From Hyphochytrium catenoides (lineage: Eukaryota > Sar > Hyphochytriomycetes > Hyphochytriales > Hyphochytriaceae), in contig FLMG01002913.1 in assembly GCA_900088475.1 (NCBI GenBank), positions 4,324 to 36,268 of the forward strand: a stretch of DNA of 31,945 nt. Reading direction: 5' to 3'. A model generated the notes under the pieces. That model had not been told where the DNA came from, ran no database searches, and worked only from the letters and a program-made list of their open reading frames with translations. Below are positions 10,748 to 20,151 of the stretch, piece after piece (within the stretch, counting starts at the first letter, position 1; each line of letters begins with the position of its first letter). A program made the position numbers and the translations under genes.

Positions 10748-12772
10748 ATGTGTGACCACGGTCTGGACGCAACCCACCACCACGTCAAGAAAGCTGATTG
10801 GAGGACATCAATACCCTGGCTGAAACTTGAGGAAGTCGAACTCTATATAGAGCAGGTATATCACTTATATAGGCAAGGATTTGCCCTGTCCTAAAGGCAC
10901 TATTGTTTGTAGGAAGTACAAGGATCGGAGCTGGATGAACTGCTAGGCTCTACGGAGTTTGCAGCAGCATTCCAGTTGGTACGAGACCAGCTACGCTGCC
11001 AAGGGGGTGCGTTTATTTTTTAAGTTATCCCTTACACCTTTAGGCACGGCGGCGCCGACGACATTATCATGTGGAAGTACCAGTTGTACGGCAGTCAGGC
11101 TGGTCAGTGCCACGGTAAGAGCAGTGGTCTCTGTCAACAGCAAACTGACAGGACGTCTTGCAGTGGACGTGCCATCACATTCGGCTCTCCATGCGATTGG
11201 AAGGATGGCATTGCGAAGCGAGTTCTCCAGGGAAGCCTCAGTGTTCTTACTATCGTTTTCTGTATGCGGGGGAAGGGCACCGTCGAAGCACAAAGCCGCA
11301 ACTTGATGGTGTGCTCACTATCAGAGGATACAGCAAGGCCGACCAAGGTAAACTTTCTAAAGAGTTTCTTAGAGGGGCACAGTCACAGGATTTACTGATT
11401 CGTTTTGTCTGTTCCATAATCCATAAATAGAATCTAAGGCTAGGCCCCAGAAGCTATTCTCAGGGCAAAACACTCTGTTATGGTGCGTTTGCCTGCAAAG
11501 GAGACTTTCGGGCGCATATGGAGGACAGACACATCGCTGTTCAAGACCTTCTTCGATATAGAAAACGGCCGTTACGACGATCAGCGGATTCAGCACAGGA
11601 AATTTGGTACTGGGGAGTCTACGATGGCCACAACGGTCAAGAAATAGCAGAAGCGCTCCAGCAGAAGCTTCATCTGGAGCTAGCAGAGGTAACAACGGCC
11701 TTTATAATATCGCCCTGGCGCCAGAAGTAACCTTACCTGACGGACTTGGTCTCCTTGCAGAGCGAGCACTTCCCAGAAAATTTGGCCAATGCGTTGAAGC
11801 TCGCTTACCTCAGCCTTGACCAGAAGCTCACTCAGGTGGCGCTAAAACCCGAGAACACATGGGCTTCCGGCTCTACGGTACGAATTCCTTTCGGTAGAGC
11901 TCCGAAGTCAGCCTGATGCGTCCTACTACCTTTCTTGCTAGGCTATTTCCGTTGTAATACAAGGAAATAAACTATTTATAGCCAACGCGGGAGACTGTCG
12001 CGCCGTGCTCTGTCGCAGTGGAAAGGTATAGCGACATCTACGTCTCTCTTGTTCTTTAAACTCCCTTGCTCACCTAAGGACCTCTCTAATGCCCTGCTTT
12101 ATCGCAGGCCATTGCGTTGACCACTGATCATCGGCCTGATCTCTTGAGTGAGGCTGAGCGTGTGAATAAGGCAGGCGGGTTCATTATCAGTGGCTACGTA
12201 GGCGACGCCGTCGGTGTGACCCGAGCATTTGGAGACGTCGACCACAAATATTTTAGGAAGCTGAAAGGGGTAGGCTGGTGTACATGAAAGCGCTCAGGGG
12301 CTAGCGTACCTCACTATTCATTTTCTTTCACTTCTACGATACGCAGCTAACCGCAGAGCCTGAAACTGTTGAAAGAGTCCTGGATGAGGAAGATGAGTTT
12401 CTTGTCGTTGCATGTGATGGTCTCTGGGATGGCTTTCCAGGAGCCAATGGCTCGCAGGTGCGTAGAAAATCCAGCTCTATGTTATGAAACAGCTATGAGA
12501 TGACACTCGTAATCTATGTGTATCAGAAAGCGATTGATGTAGTCCGGTCTTCTCTACGACGGTCTTTAGACCCTTCCGTAGCTTGCCGGGATATCGCCGA
12601 GAGGGCGATGATGAAGAACAATGATAACGTCACTGTCGTGGTCATTTCCTTTCACAGAAGAGAAGGCTTTGTCTGGGACACCGTTGAAGAAGGCTTGTCA
12701 TCTTCAGCTCGAGTCAGGCCTCAACTGAGCCGGGCCGGCCTGAGTATGCTTAAGAGCATCTTGGCCCCTTAG
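10748..12772 (+). CDS. PP2C-family (PPM) Ser/Thr protein phosphatase
   Basis: The catalytic part is secure. Exons end at 11688, then 11761-11877, 11942-12025, 12108-12269, 12347-12457 and 12527-12772 (stop), all joined in phase 0 at GT-AG introns of 64-82 nt. PP2C motifs appear in order: YGAFACKGDFRAHMEDRH, the metal-binding VYDGHNG, SGST, FIANAGDCRAVL, TTDHRPD, GVTRAFGD, CDGLWD and NDNVTVVVISF. All the usual acidic metal ligands are present, so the enzyme should be an active Mn/Mg-dependent phosphatase. The 5' part is tentative. The preferred model is 10748-10855, 10913-11006, 11044-11261, 11325-11347 and 11451-11688, giving 466 aa. Other splice choices between 11044 and 11464 are also open, so the residues before about 11464 are uncertain. 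No targeting signal or membrane segment is evident. The substrate cannot be read from the sequence. Confidence 0.85.
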
Positions 12773-13188
12773 CTTACTCTAAGTTGAGCATCATGAAATT
12801 AAAACTTTCTTTGTTTGGGCAGTTCTTTCCTATAGCGGCGCGACGGCCCAGATGCTTTATTGCTTTATTGTGCACTCCTCCTTAAAGGGGAATATGTTTC
12901 AGTCATTTTACGTTTCACTATAACTTGTAAGGAGAAAGAGTGATGCCTGGGGGAATAGGATTGAGAATGGAATCTTGAATCATAACCCCTCCCGCAGGTT
13001 GGAGTCACGATCATCTCTGACAGTCTGGACGCTGAACTCATGCTTCGCAGAGCAGGAGAACTCTAAACGACACCAGATCGGAGCAAAGCTATCCCTACGA
13101 AGGACGCCATGATGAGGAAGGCCAGACGGCGATGATTTGAGGCAAGGTTGCGATTGCTGCCAGAGACCAGGCGCTATTGTTCCTCAAG
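12773..13188. other. Spacer between PP2C and TPR genes
   Basis: This stretch holds the 3' flank of the phosphatase gene and the 5' flank of the TPR gene. A 22-codon open stretch at 12998-13066, behind an acceptor-like cccgcag, could be an exon but connects to nothing. The TPR frame stays open upstream of its ATG back to a stop at about 13137, so a further 5' exon of that gene is possible here. Confidence 0.4.
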
Positions 13189-15467
13189 ATGATGCAAGAC
13201 TATCAAACTTGGGAGAAGTTTGATGTGGAGGCAGAGTTATCCAAGCTAGAAGAGCAGGAGAAGCAGGAAGAAGTAAGTCAGAAAGCTGCTGCAATAGAGC
13301 AGAAGAAAGATGTTCTCCTCGGGGAAGTAGTCGAATCCGTCCAAGAACAGGCAGAGACGCTATCTGCTCATGCTGCCGTGGCAGCACTTCGCGCAAAACG
13401 GAATAGACGCAATCTGGCCCGAGCGACAGCTCCGTCACAGTCCTTGGAGACAGGGTCGGCAGTTGCAATACAAAGAGAGGTGAATGTAGTCCAGGAGTTC
13501 TCGCTGAAGATGCAGGAGATGAGAGCGCGCAAGGCAGATGGCGACCGTAAGCGGAAGGAGGGACTCTATGACGACGCCATCAGTCAATATATTGCCTGCC
13601 TACAGGCAGCGGAAGGCGTTGATCGTCTCATTACCCAGCTTCAGTCTCACTCGGATTCTGAGGTGAGAAAGTCCTTAAAGTAGAGAGGGAGAGAACAGAG
13701 CAGGGTAAAGATAGACGTAGAAGCAACCTATGTATTAGAAAAACCGGGGTGCGAAACAAAGAAAGGAAAGGGCACATATAAAGAGAGAATGCCACTCGGA
13801 TGAGCCCGAGCCGTATGACAAGAGTGGAGCTTTACACTAGCCTCCTTTTCGCTCCGCTTTCTTTCTCAGCCATCGGTCCACTTTGAGGCTGAAAGCAAGG
13901 CCTGTCACGCTTGCCATAAGCAAGAGCATAATGACTGTGGCAATGGGCAGCCCGACGTGAAGGAGATGCAAGAAGGAGTGGGCTGCAACAGCCACTCTCA
14001 TTCTCAAGGGAGGGAAAAGAACAAACATCAAGGGCCCACGCTCCCGAAAAAAGATGATCTCAAAGGAATCCTGCGGCTAGTTCGCTCGTCCACGCACTCC
14101 TCGCTGGGACTCTGCTACTTTCATATAGGTGCCTTAGCAGACGCAGCAGACGCCCTGAGAATGTCACTCTTGGCGGAGGACAAGGATGGCGACGTTTGGA
14201 TCAAGAGGGGCGAAGTCTTTATGGCTCTTGGTACGCGAGGACATTGCAGCTAAGTACTAACACGTTGATGCTCACACGTTTGACCGTTAGGGGTTCCTCT
14301 ACTGGCTGAGCTTCATTTTTCCCAGGTTCAGACGAAGGTACGTGCTACCACAGCTTTAGTTGATTAACGGGCAAAAGTGATTTTTTTTTTCTCGTTGCTA
14401 CATTTGCAGGAAGGAGAGGAAGAGCGCAGGCTTGCAGAAGATCAGATCCTTCTGGGGTTAACCGAAGGTAGACCAAAAGTGAAAATTAGAAATAGTCCCT
14501 TCAGCCTAGTCTAAAGATTGGACCGACGGACTACACTTACTCTACCGCAGCGTTCTTAGAGGAGAAAGAAACGAGGGCACTGGATGCAGTGTCCAACTCT
14601 AAAGTGGCCCTCTTAGAGTTAGTTCAAGCCTCAAGAAAGGCGGGGGACGTTCTTCTGCGAGAGCAGTTTTATCATTCTGCTGAACGGAAGTATGAAGCTG
14701 CTATACGAGCCTTCAATCTACTGGTCTCTCGCACTTCACAACACCATCCAAAGCTTTCTGAAGAAGAGGTGAAGGCCGAGATTTTGAAGAGTGCTGCTAT
14801 TAGAGAGGTAGGTTGCTCTTGCTTGGGAGGTAGAGGAGATTGGTTTTGCCAGGTAACTGCCTTTTAATAACTCTTCATCTTTTGAAGACCTTACGAGCAG
14901 TTATGCTGAGCCAGTCAGTCTGCCTAACTAAGCTCAACAAACAGCCAAAGAAGGTGAGGAACATGTGCCTTGGACCAGGCGAACCCCTTCTTGACTCTTG
15001 CCCACCACTCTTCAAACCCTATATTGTCAAAACCCGGTCCTGCTGTAGGTGATCGAGCTCTGCTCAGAGGCTATAACGCTGGCTCTGGATCCCGACCAAG
15101 AAACCGAGGGGCTATTCCGAAGGTATATGGTTACAAATTTTGAGCCCATGCAGCGCTCAGACCGGCCGAAGGGGTTGAATCACTTTTTGCTTCCTCTGCC
15201 CTGCGCTGTAGATGTAAGGGCTGGCAGATGCAGTACCGTTATTCTCAAGCTATCAGTGACGCAGAAGCCGCTTTGGGTCGGTGCAAAACCTCTCCGAGGT
15301 AAAAATCCTTCCAAAAATCTTCTTCTTGGCGTTCTTCCAGCCTTTCTCTATTTTCCTGATGGTATGTCATGTCTTACAGGAGGTCAGTCATCGCGAAGGA
15401 ATTAGACAGATTACATTTTCTCTATCAGCAAATGCCTATAGGTGATGGCGCGTCTAAAGCCAACTAG
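13189..15467 (+). CDS. TPR-repeat protein with SPAG1/RPAP3-type N-terminal motif (503 aa)
   Basis: Exons are 13189-13662, 13870-14230, 14291-14337, 14410-14467, 14551-14807, 14888-14953, 15049-15122, 15212-15298 and 15380-15467. All introns are GT-AG and all phases agree. Residues 4-14 read DYQTWEKFDVE, matching the DYxxWxKFDVExE motif that precedes the TPRs of SPAG1 and related co-chaperones. A charged coiled-coil-like stretch follows to about residue 110. TPR-like helix pairs lie near residues 120-145, 236-258 and 344-370. The last and clearest is at about 400-470 (AITLALDPDQETEGLFRR, then YSQAISDAEAALG). A Cys/His-rich linker lies near 165-180. Such proteins help assemble dynein arms or HSP90/R2TP client complexes in the cytosol; that role is inferred. 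The ATG at 13189 follows an open frame, so an extra 5' exon cannot be excluded. Confidence 0.78.
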
Positions 15468-16467
15468 CATAGCAGTTATTTATCGGATGATGGATGCTTG
15501 ACCATGAGGAGTATCATAGAGAGATTGACATTAGCTTCCTTTCCAGAAGGCTCGTCGGTATCACTGCTTTTAAAGCCATCAGCATTCAAAACGGGAGTCC
15601 TGGCATAGAACTTAATCTTTCTAAACGATGACGTGCTTTTTGACTCCTGCCATTGAGAGCAGCTCCTTGAAGTTATGGCCGCTGTCGAATAGCACAGGAT
15701 GAAGCATTTAGAGACATATAGCCCAGTGGGGACATAGCTGGATGAACAACTTGCCCTGCGGTTCTGCTCCAACAAGCAGCGACCATATGGTGTCCAGTAC
15801 AGATGTTGCAGGGGATCAATGCCAGATGTCTGGAAGATTGATGAGACGTTTTGGCCTTTATGCCGGGCGGCGCTCGTTCTTACTAAAGCGCTTATGTAGT
15901 CGGAATCCCATCTTCTTTAGTGAGGACGGCTTGAGCCTGAGGAAGATCGCATTCCATTACTTTCACTTCTTGTCAGGCAGAAAGCTGCCGCATCCTCACA
16001 GCAGACACGAAACTGGCAAAGTAAACATCGAATATAACTCCTTCATTAACAAATACTCCATATCTGTTATGTATGTCTGAGTGTTCATCTTCGTTGCCGA
16101 ATATACGTCCATCATTGGCTACTCGCACGAAATGGAGGGAGAACAATTCTGACGTGGGAACGAGTGATGAGAGGACGAGGAGGTAGAGATCTCTCTCATC
16201 TCACACAAAAGCTCGTTGACTTCTATCCAAAGGAGGACCTGGAGTCCTGCACTTATGTACCGCGCGGTCTTCCCCTCTTAACTGCATGGAGTGAATGAAA
16301 AGGATAGATCACGCTGGAAAGATCGTATTCTACTGCCATTATCCTTCTTCGTTGAGGCAGGGAAGAGTCCCTGAATCTTCGAGCGCCATCGCCAATAATC
16401 TGCATAATATCGAGCCTAGTCCCTGAATGCGTCTATACCGACGGATCACTTACCTACCTTAGAAGCG
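15468..16467. other. Gene-free spacer
   Basis: Open frames at 15476-15775 (minus) and 15742-16080 (plus) show no motif, low-complexity pattern or splice chain that supports a gene. The right part should contain the promoter of the tocopherol-cyclase-like gene. Confidence 0.45.
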
Positions 16468-17856
16468 ATGAGATCGGGCATCGTGGGCCAAATTCTAACA
16501 GCAGCTCTGGTCGCAGTTCTCTCCGCCATTGTATGGACCGCGGTAGATCCCAACGGCTGGAGCAGAGTGCCATTATTGACATTTCATCCGGAGCGGTACC
16601 ATGGTCACCTTGTGGAAGAGAAGTTCTTTGAGGGCTGGTACTTCAAATTAGCGGATAAACATCAGGACCACGTGCTCGCCATTGTTATAGGCGTTTTCAA
16701 AGGCGTTGAGGGTGGAGAGGAGGCTAAGGTTGCCCCGGAGAGACAGAGCCAATCCTTTATTTTTGTCTCTGTCAATGGCAAGGAGGTAGGCTAAGACGGA
16801 TGTTCCTTCTAACCTTATGGCGTTTCCTAACCGACCCTGCCCCACCGCAGTCGCACTATTTCAGGTTCCCGGCCTCCGCTTTTGAAGCTGCCAAGGATAG
16901 GTTTGAAGTTCGAATTGGCAAGAATGTATTCACTTCCACCAGGTATCTTGAGCGATGAGAAGCAATCACGGTGCCATACCACCACTAACAGGCTTTTCCC
17001 GCAGTGTGACTTTAGACCTGGACTACAGGACGCCGAGCAATAACAAGCATGATGCTAGACTTGTCATCTCTGGTCACATATCCTTCAACAACTTGAAGCC
17101 TTGGCCTGTAAGCCCTCTGTTTTTAGGTGCGATGGGGCCAACCGGGTGGCTTCCCTTAGAGTGTTATCACGGGGTCCTGAGCTTTGACCATGATGTCAGT
17201 GGGTCCTTGCTGATCAATGGTACATCCACCTCCTTCCACGGCGGGAAAGGCTATACTGAGAAGGATTGGGGTCGGAACTTCCCCGCCTCTTGGATCTGGT
17301 TCCAGAGTAACCACTTCGAGAACGGTCAAGGCACCTCGCTCCTAGTTTCTTTAGCCAAAGTTCCTCTACCCCTGGTTCCACTTGACCTTCCAGGTACGTT
17401 CCCACGTAAGTTCTCACTTCAGGACCTGTCAGTTTGATCCTTTTCGGCTGTATCATTGCAGGCATTTTGGTTGCTTTCCATCACAAGGGAGAGCTTTACC
17501 GCTTCACTAGTTATCTGCTGCCACGTGTTTTGCGCCTGGAGCACCGAAAGAACGATCGGATTGTGCTCCATCTGCAGACACTGACTCACAGGCTCGAAGT
17601 GGAAATATACTGCCGTGATCTACACTTTACTACCCTTTATGGTCCCATCAACGACTCTATGATTCCCTTTGTACCTGAGTCGTTAGGCGCCAAAGCGAAA
17701 GTCACTCTCTATCAAAGGAATCTCCTAGGAGCCGGAGGAAACGATACTCTCATCTACAGTGGCACTGGACACAACGGCGGACTGGAAATCATCGGAGACA
17801 CGGACTGGCTTTTGGAACATGTTGGGAAGTTCTCGTCCATATTCTATCCGTGGTAG
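16468..17856 (+). CDS. Tocopherol-cyclase-family protein (397 aa), membrane-anchored
   Basis: Exons are 16468-16785, 16851-16942, 17005-17393 and 17462-17856, with phases 0, 2 and 1. Motifs of the tocopherol cyclase-like family are clear: FEGWYFKL (54-61), GWLPLECYHG (184-193), GKGYTEKDWGRNFP (217-230) and SWIWFQSNHFE (232-242). The EKDWGRNFPxSWIWFQSNHFE form resembles bacterial and protist members more than plant VTE1, by memory of the family. Residues 7-24 form a hydrophobic segment that looks like a signal anchor, not a plastid transit peptide, so the protein probably sits in the ER or another endomembrane. Plant VTE1 closes the chromanol ring of tocopherol in plastids. Whether this protein does so is unproven, and many family members have no known reaction. 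Confidence 0.88.
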
Positions 17857-18616
17857 GGTGGTGGCCATAGTAGTTGCCTCCGATCGACTATCCTAGTATA
17901 TATATATATCGGTAGCTAAAGGGTGAGGGCGCTATCTACCCCTAGAAAAGGTTTCGCCTTCGGTATCTCTCCGTAGAATAGGAAGGACCACGACATCCGT
18001 AGGTAGACCTCTGGAAATGACGCCTGAAAGACTGCATCCATATTCATGGTCACTTGCCTGCTTCCCACCTTCAGTCCTGAGCATCTCTTGCCTGTTATGT
18101 CAGTCTGCTCCGCACAGCTGACTCATTCCCGAGCCACTGGACCCATCAGTGAGCTCCCCTTGGGTTTGATACACAAAGAGTGACTGCAGCATCATGACTG
18201 CGCGATCTTTCAGTTCGGATTCTGACCCTCGTTCAGACTTCATACCCTATATAGTCGTAATAACCAAGCAGGATAACGATGTTCTGAGCGTTTGATTGGA
18301 AGATCCTTTGTGTGCGGTTTTCACAAGCCACTTGAGCAGGCCATCGCAAAACCCTCTCCGAATATATTCTCATTTGTGACTCTTCAGTGCCGCAATATCG
18401 GCACATGCGAGGTAGTGGCACGCGCTGATGAAAGTTGAAGGCTTCCCAATAAATCTGCACCATCCCTCATCCTCTAGTGGCCCAGGTCAAGCACTCTGGC
18501 CCTTGCAAGCGCACATAGATGTTGATCTCATGACGCATGCGGCGATCTGGCGCGCTATCTGAACCTTCTACATGCTACAGGCCATCAGTGGTAGTAGTGT
18601 TGGCTTCGGGTAGACC
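17857..18616. other. Spacer with TA microsatellite
   Basis: A short TA run lies at 17897-17910. On the minus strand, 18463-18233 is open. It reads PLPRMCRYCGTEES, which recalls the zinc-binding C-terminus of non-LTR reverse transcriptases, but the expected following His and Cys are absent. No gene is called. Confidence 0.4.
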
Positions 18617-19939
18617 ATGGAGCATCCAGGCTCCTTAATGATGTCTCTTATGCTGGGTGCGGTTATTCTGACCTGTGCGATAGGGGTGCGACGCTGCCTG
18701 ATGCCTTTCTTGGACCCCATTCGCGTCGATATCGGTGCAGGGGCCTTCGCGGAGAAGATCGTATGGCAAGTACATCCCAGACTCTTTTAGAGTAACAGCG
18801 ACATTCTCCCCTACGGTTCTAACCTTCTAATATTGCGCTCAGGATAACCGGTGCATCTTCTGGCATCGGTAGAGGTGAGCGGAGCTAGACTGTTATAGAT
18901 TGCTGTTTGAATGACAGCTTATAAAATGTCCAGAATGCGCACTGCGCTTCGCCCGCGGGGGAGCCACACTCATTCTGTCTGCGAGAAATCTGGAGAGATT
19001 GCAAGCGGTAGCTGAGGAATGCCAAGCTCTGCAGCCGAAGGGTATCGTCCCTACTATACTCGTCCTAGATCTAGGAGTCACAGATGAGTTAGAAAGCAAG
19101 ACCCGACTTGCAGAGGCTACACATGGAAGGATTGATGTTGTGGTCCATTGCGGCGGCTCCAGTAGTCGCAGCTTAGTCGAAGAAACATCGTGGAGGTCAG
19201 TTGCTGCGTAGTTGCATTGAGCGAACCCCGTTGCTAATGCCTGGTTCCTCATTACCATGATTCACAGAGTCCACAAGCTTCTGATGGACGTAAATTTCCT
19301 CTCCAGCGTCGCGATCACGCAAACCTTGCTGCCCGGCATGCTGCGAAGAGGCTGTGGCCATATTGTCGTCATGAGCAGCGTGCAAGGGCTTCTCAGCGTC
19401 CCATTCCGCAGCAGCTACTCAGCCTCCAAACATGCTTTGCATGGCTTCTTCAATGCTCTACGTGCAGAGGTTGCGGGGCGAGGCATTGGTGTCACTGTTA
19501 TATGCCCGGTATGACGTTATCTTTTTTTTTGTATGGGTGTTGTGGCACAAGGTGAATTCCTCGCCATGATATTCTTGCTCTCAGGGCTATGTACGAACGT
19601 CACTTTCTGATAACGCAATCATGGGGGATGGCAGCCGCTATGGAAAGACTGATAAGACTACAGCTTCGGGTATGATTCCGGCGGCAGTGGCCGCCATCAC
19701 TGTTGATGCGGTCCTTCACGGCAAGCATCAGGTAGAGTCCCTATGCCCTGTAGGCTATACGAAAGTGTGCTTATCAGTAAAGTCATTAGGTGATTATTGC
19801 CAAGACGTACATCCGCCTGGCCCTTATTCTGCAATGTATGGCTTTTGATCTTGTTTGCCGCTTAATGAGATCTAGATCAGAAAAACAGCGCACATCCGCT
19901 CGCGAGAGTCAAGAGCACCTGCTAGAGAGGTGCAGATAA
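18617..19939 (+). CDS. Membrane-anchored short-chain dehydrogenase/reductase, DHRS7B-like (326 aa)
   Basis: Exons are 18617-18765, 18843-18874, 18934-19195, 19268-19508, 19585-19731 and 19790-19939, with phases 2, 1, 2, 0 and 0. The first intron uses a GC donor (gcaagt), since only that choice restores VWITGASSGIG. Residues 5-25 form an N-terminal membrane anchor. The NAD(P)-binding TGASSGIG is at 52-59. The catalytic set is N157, S185, Y198 and K202 (YSASK). The segment NAIMGDGSRYGKTDKTTASG (238-257) is characteristic of the DHRS7/DHRS7B branch, and the length matches it. The last acceptor was placed at 19790 because VIIAK then matches the family's VILAD region. Human DHRS7B acts as acyl/alkyl-dihydroxyacetone-phosphate reductase in ether lipid synthesis. 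The same role here is likely but inferred. Confidence 0.9.
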
Positions 19940-20000
19940 CAACAGCGTGATCTATCAAGCCTACAATTACACGTTCCTTCCATTGAAGACACTTTTCATC

Positions 20001-20073
20001 ATGACCTAACCTTAACCTCTAGACTAGGAGGGCCAATGCTTCCTACAAAAAGTGAACTCTTAGGTTAGGTCAT
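20001..20073. repeat. Inverted repeat between convergent genes
   Basis: Left arm 20001-20013 (atgacctaacctt) pairs with right arm 20061-20073 (taggttaggtcat) at 12 of 13 positions, with a 47-nt loop. It lies between the stop of the dehydrogenase gene and the stop of the convergent secreted-protein gene, so it would be in the 3' region of one or both transcripts. A role in 3'-end formation is speculative. Confidence 0.6.
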
Positions 20074-20151
20074 TCAGACGGAAGAGAAAAGGCTACACTG
20101 AACAAGAACGAACCATATATATTTTCTTTTTACAGTTTGTCGAACGATAAT

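Noticed and set aside
12998-13066. A 22-codon stretch after an acceptor-like site, ending in a stop
   Set aside because: It looks protein-like, but no upstream exon with matching phase was found. The PP2C gene already ends properly at 12772.
13837-14031. Minus-strand open frame with a convincing hydrophobic segment and basic C-terminus
   Set aside because: It lies antisense to the second exon and preceding intron of the TPR gene, whose reading is supported by splice phase and TPR pattern. The hydrophobicity is a by-product of the opposite strand.
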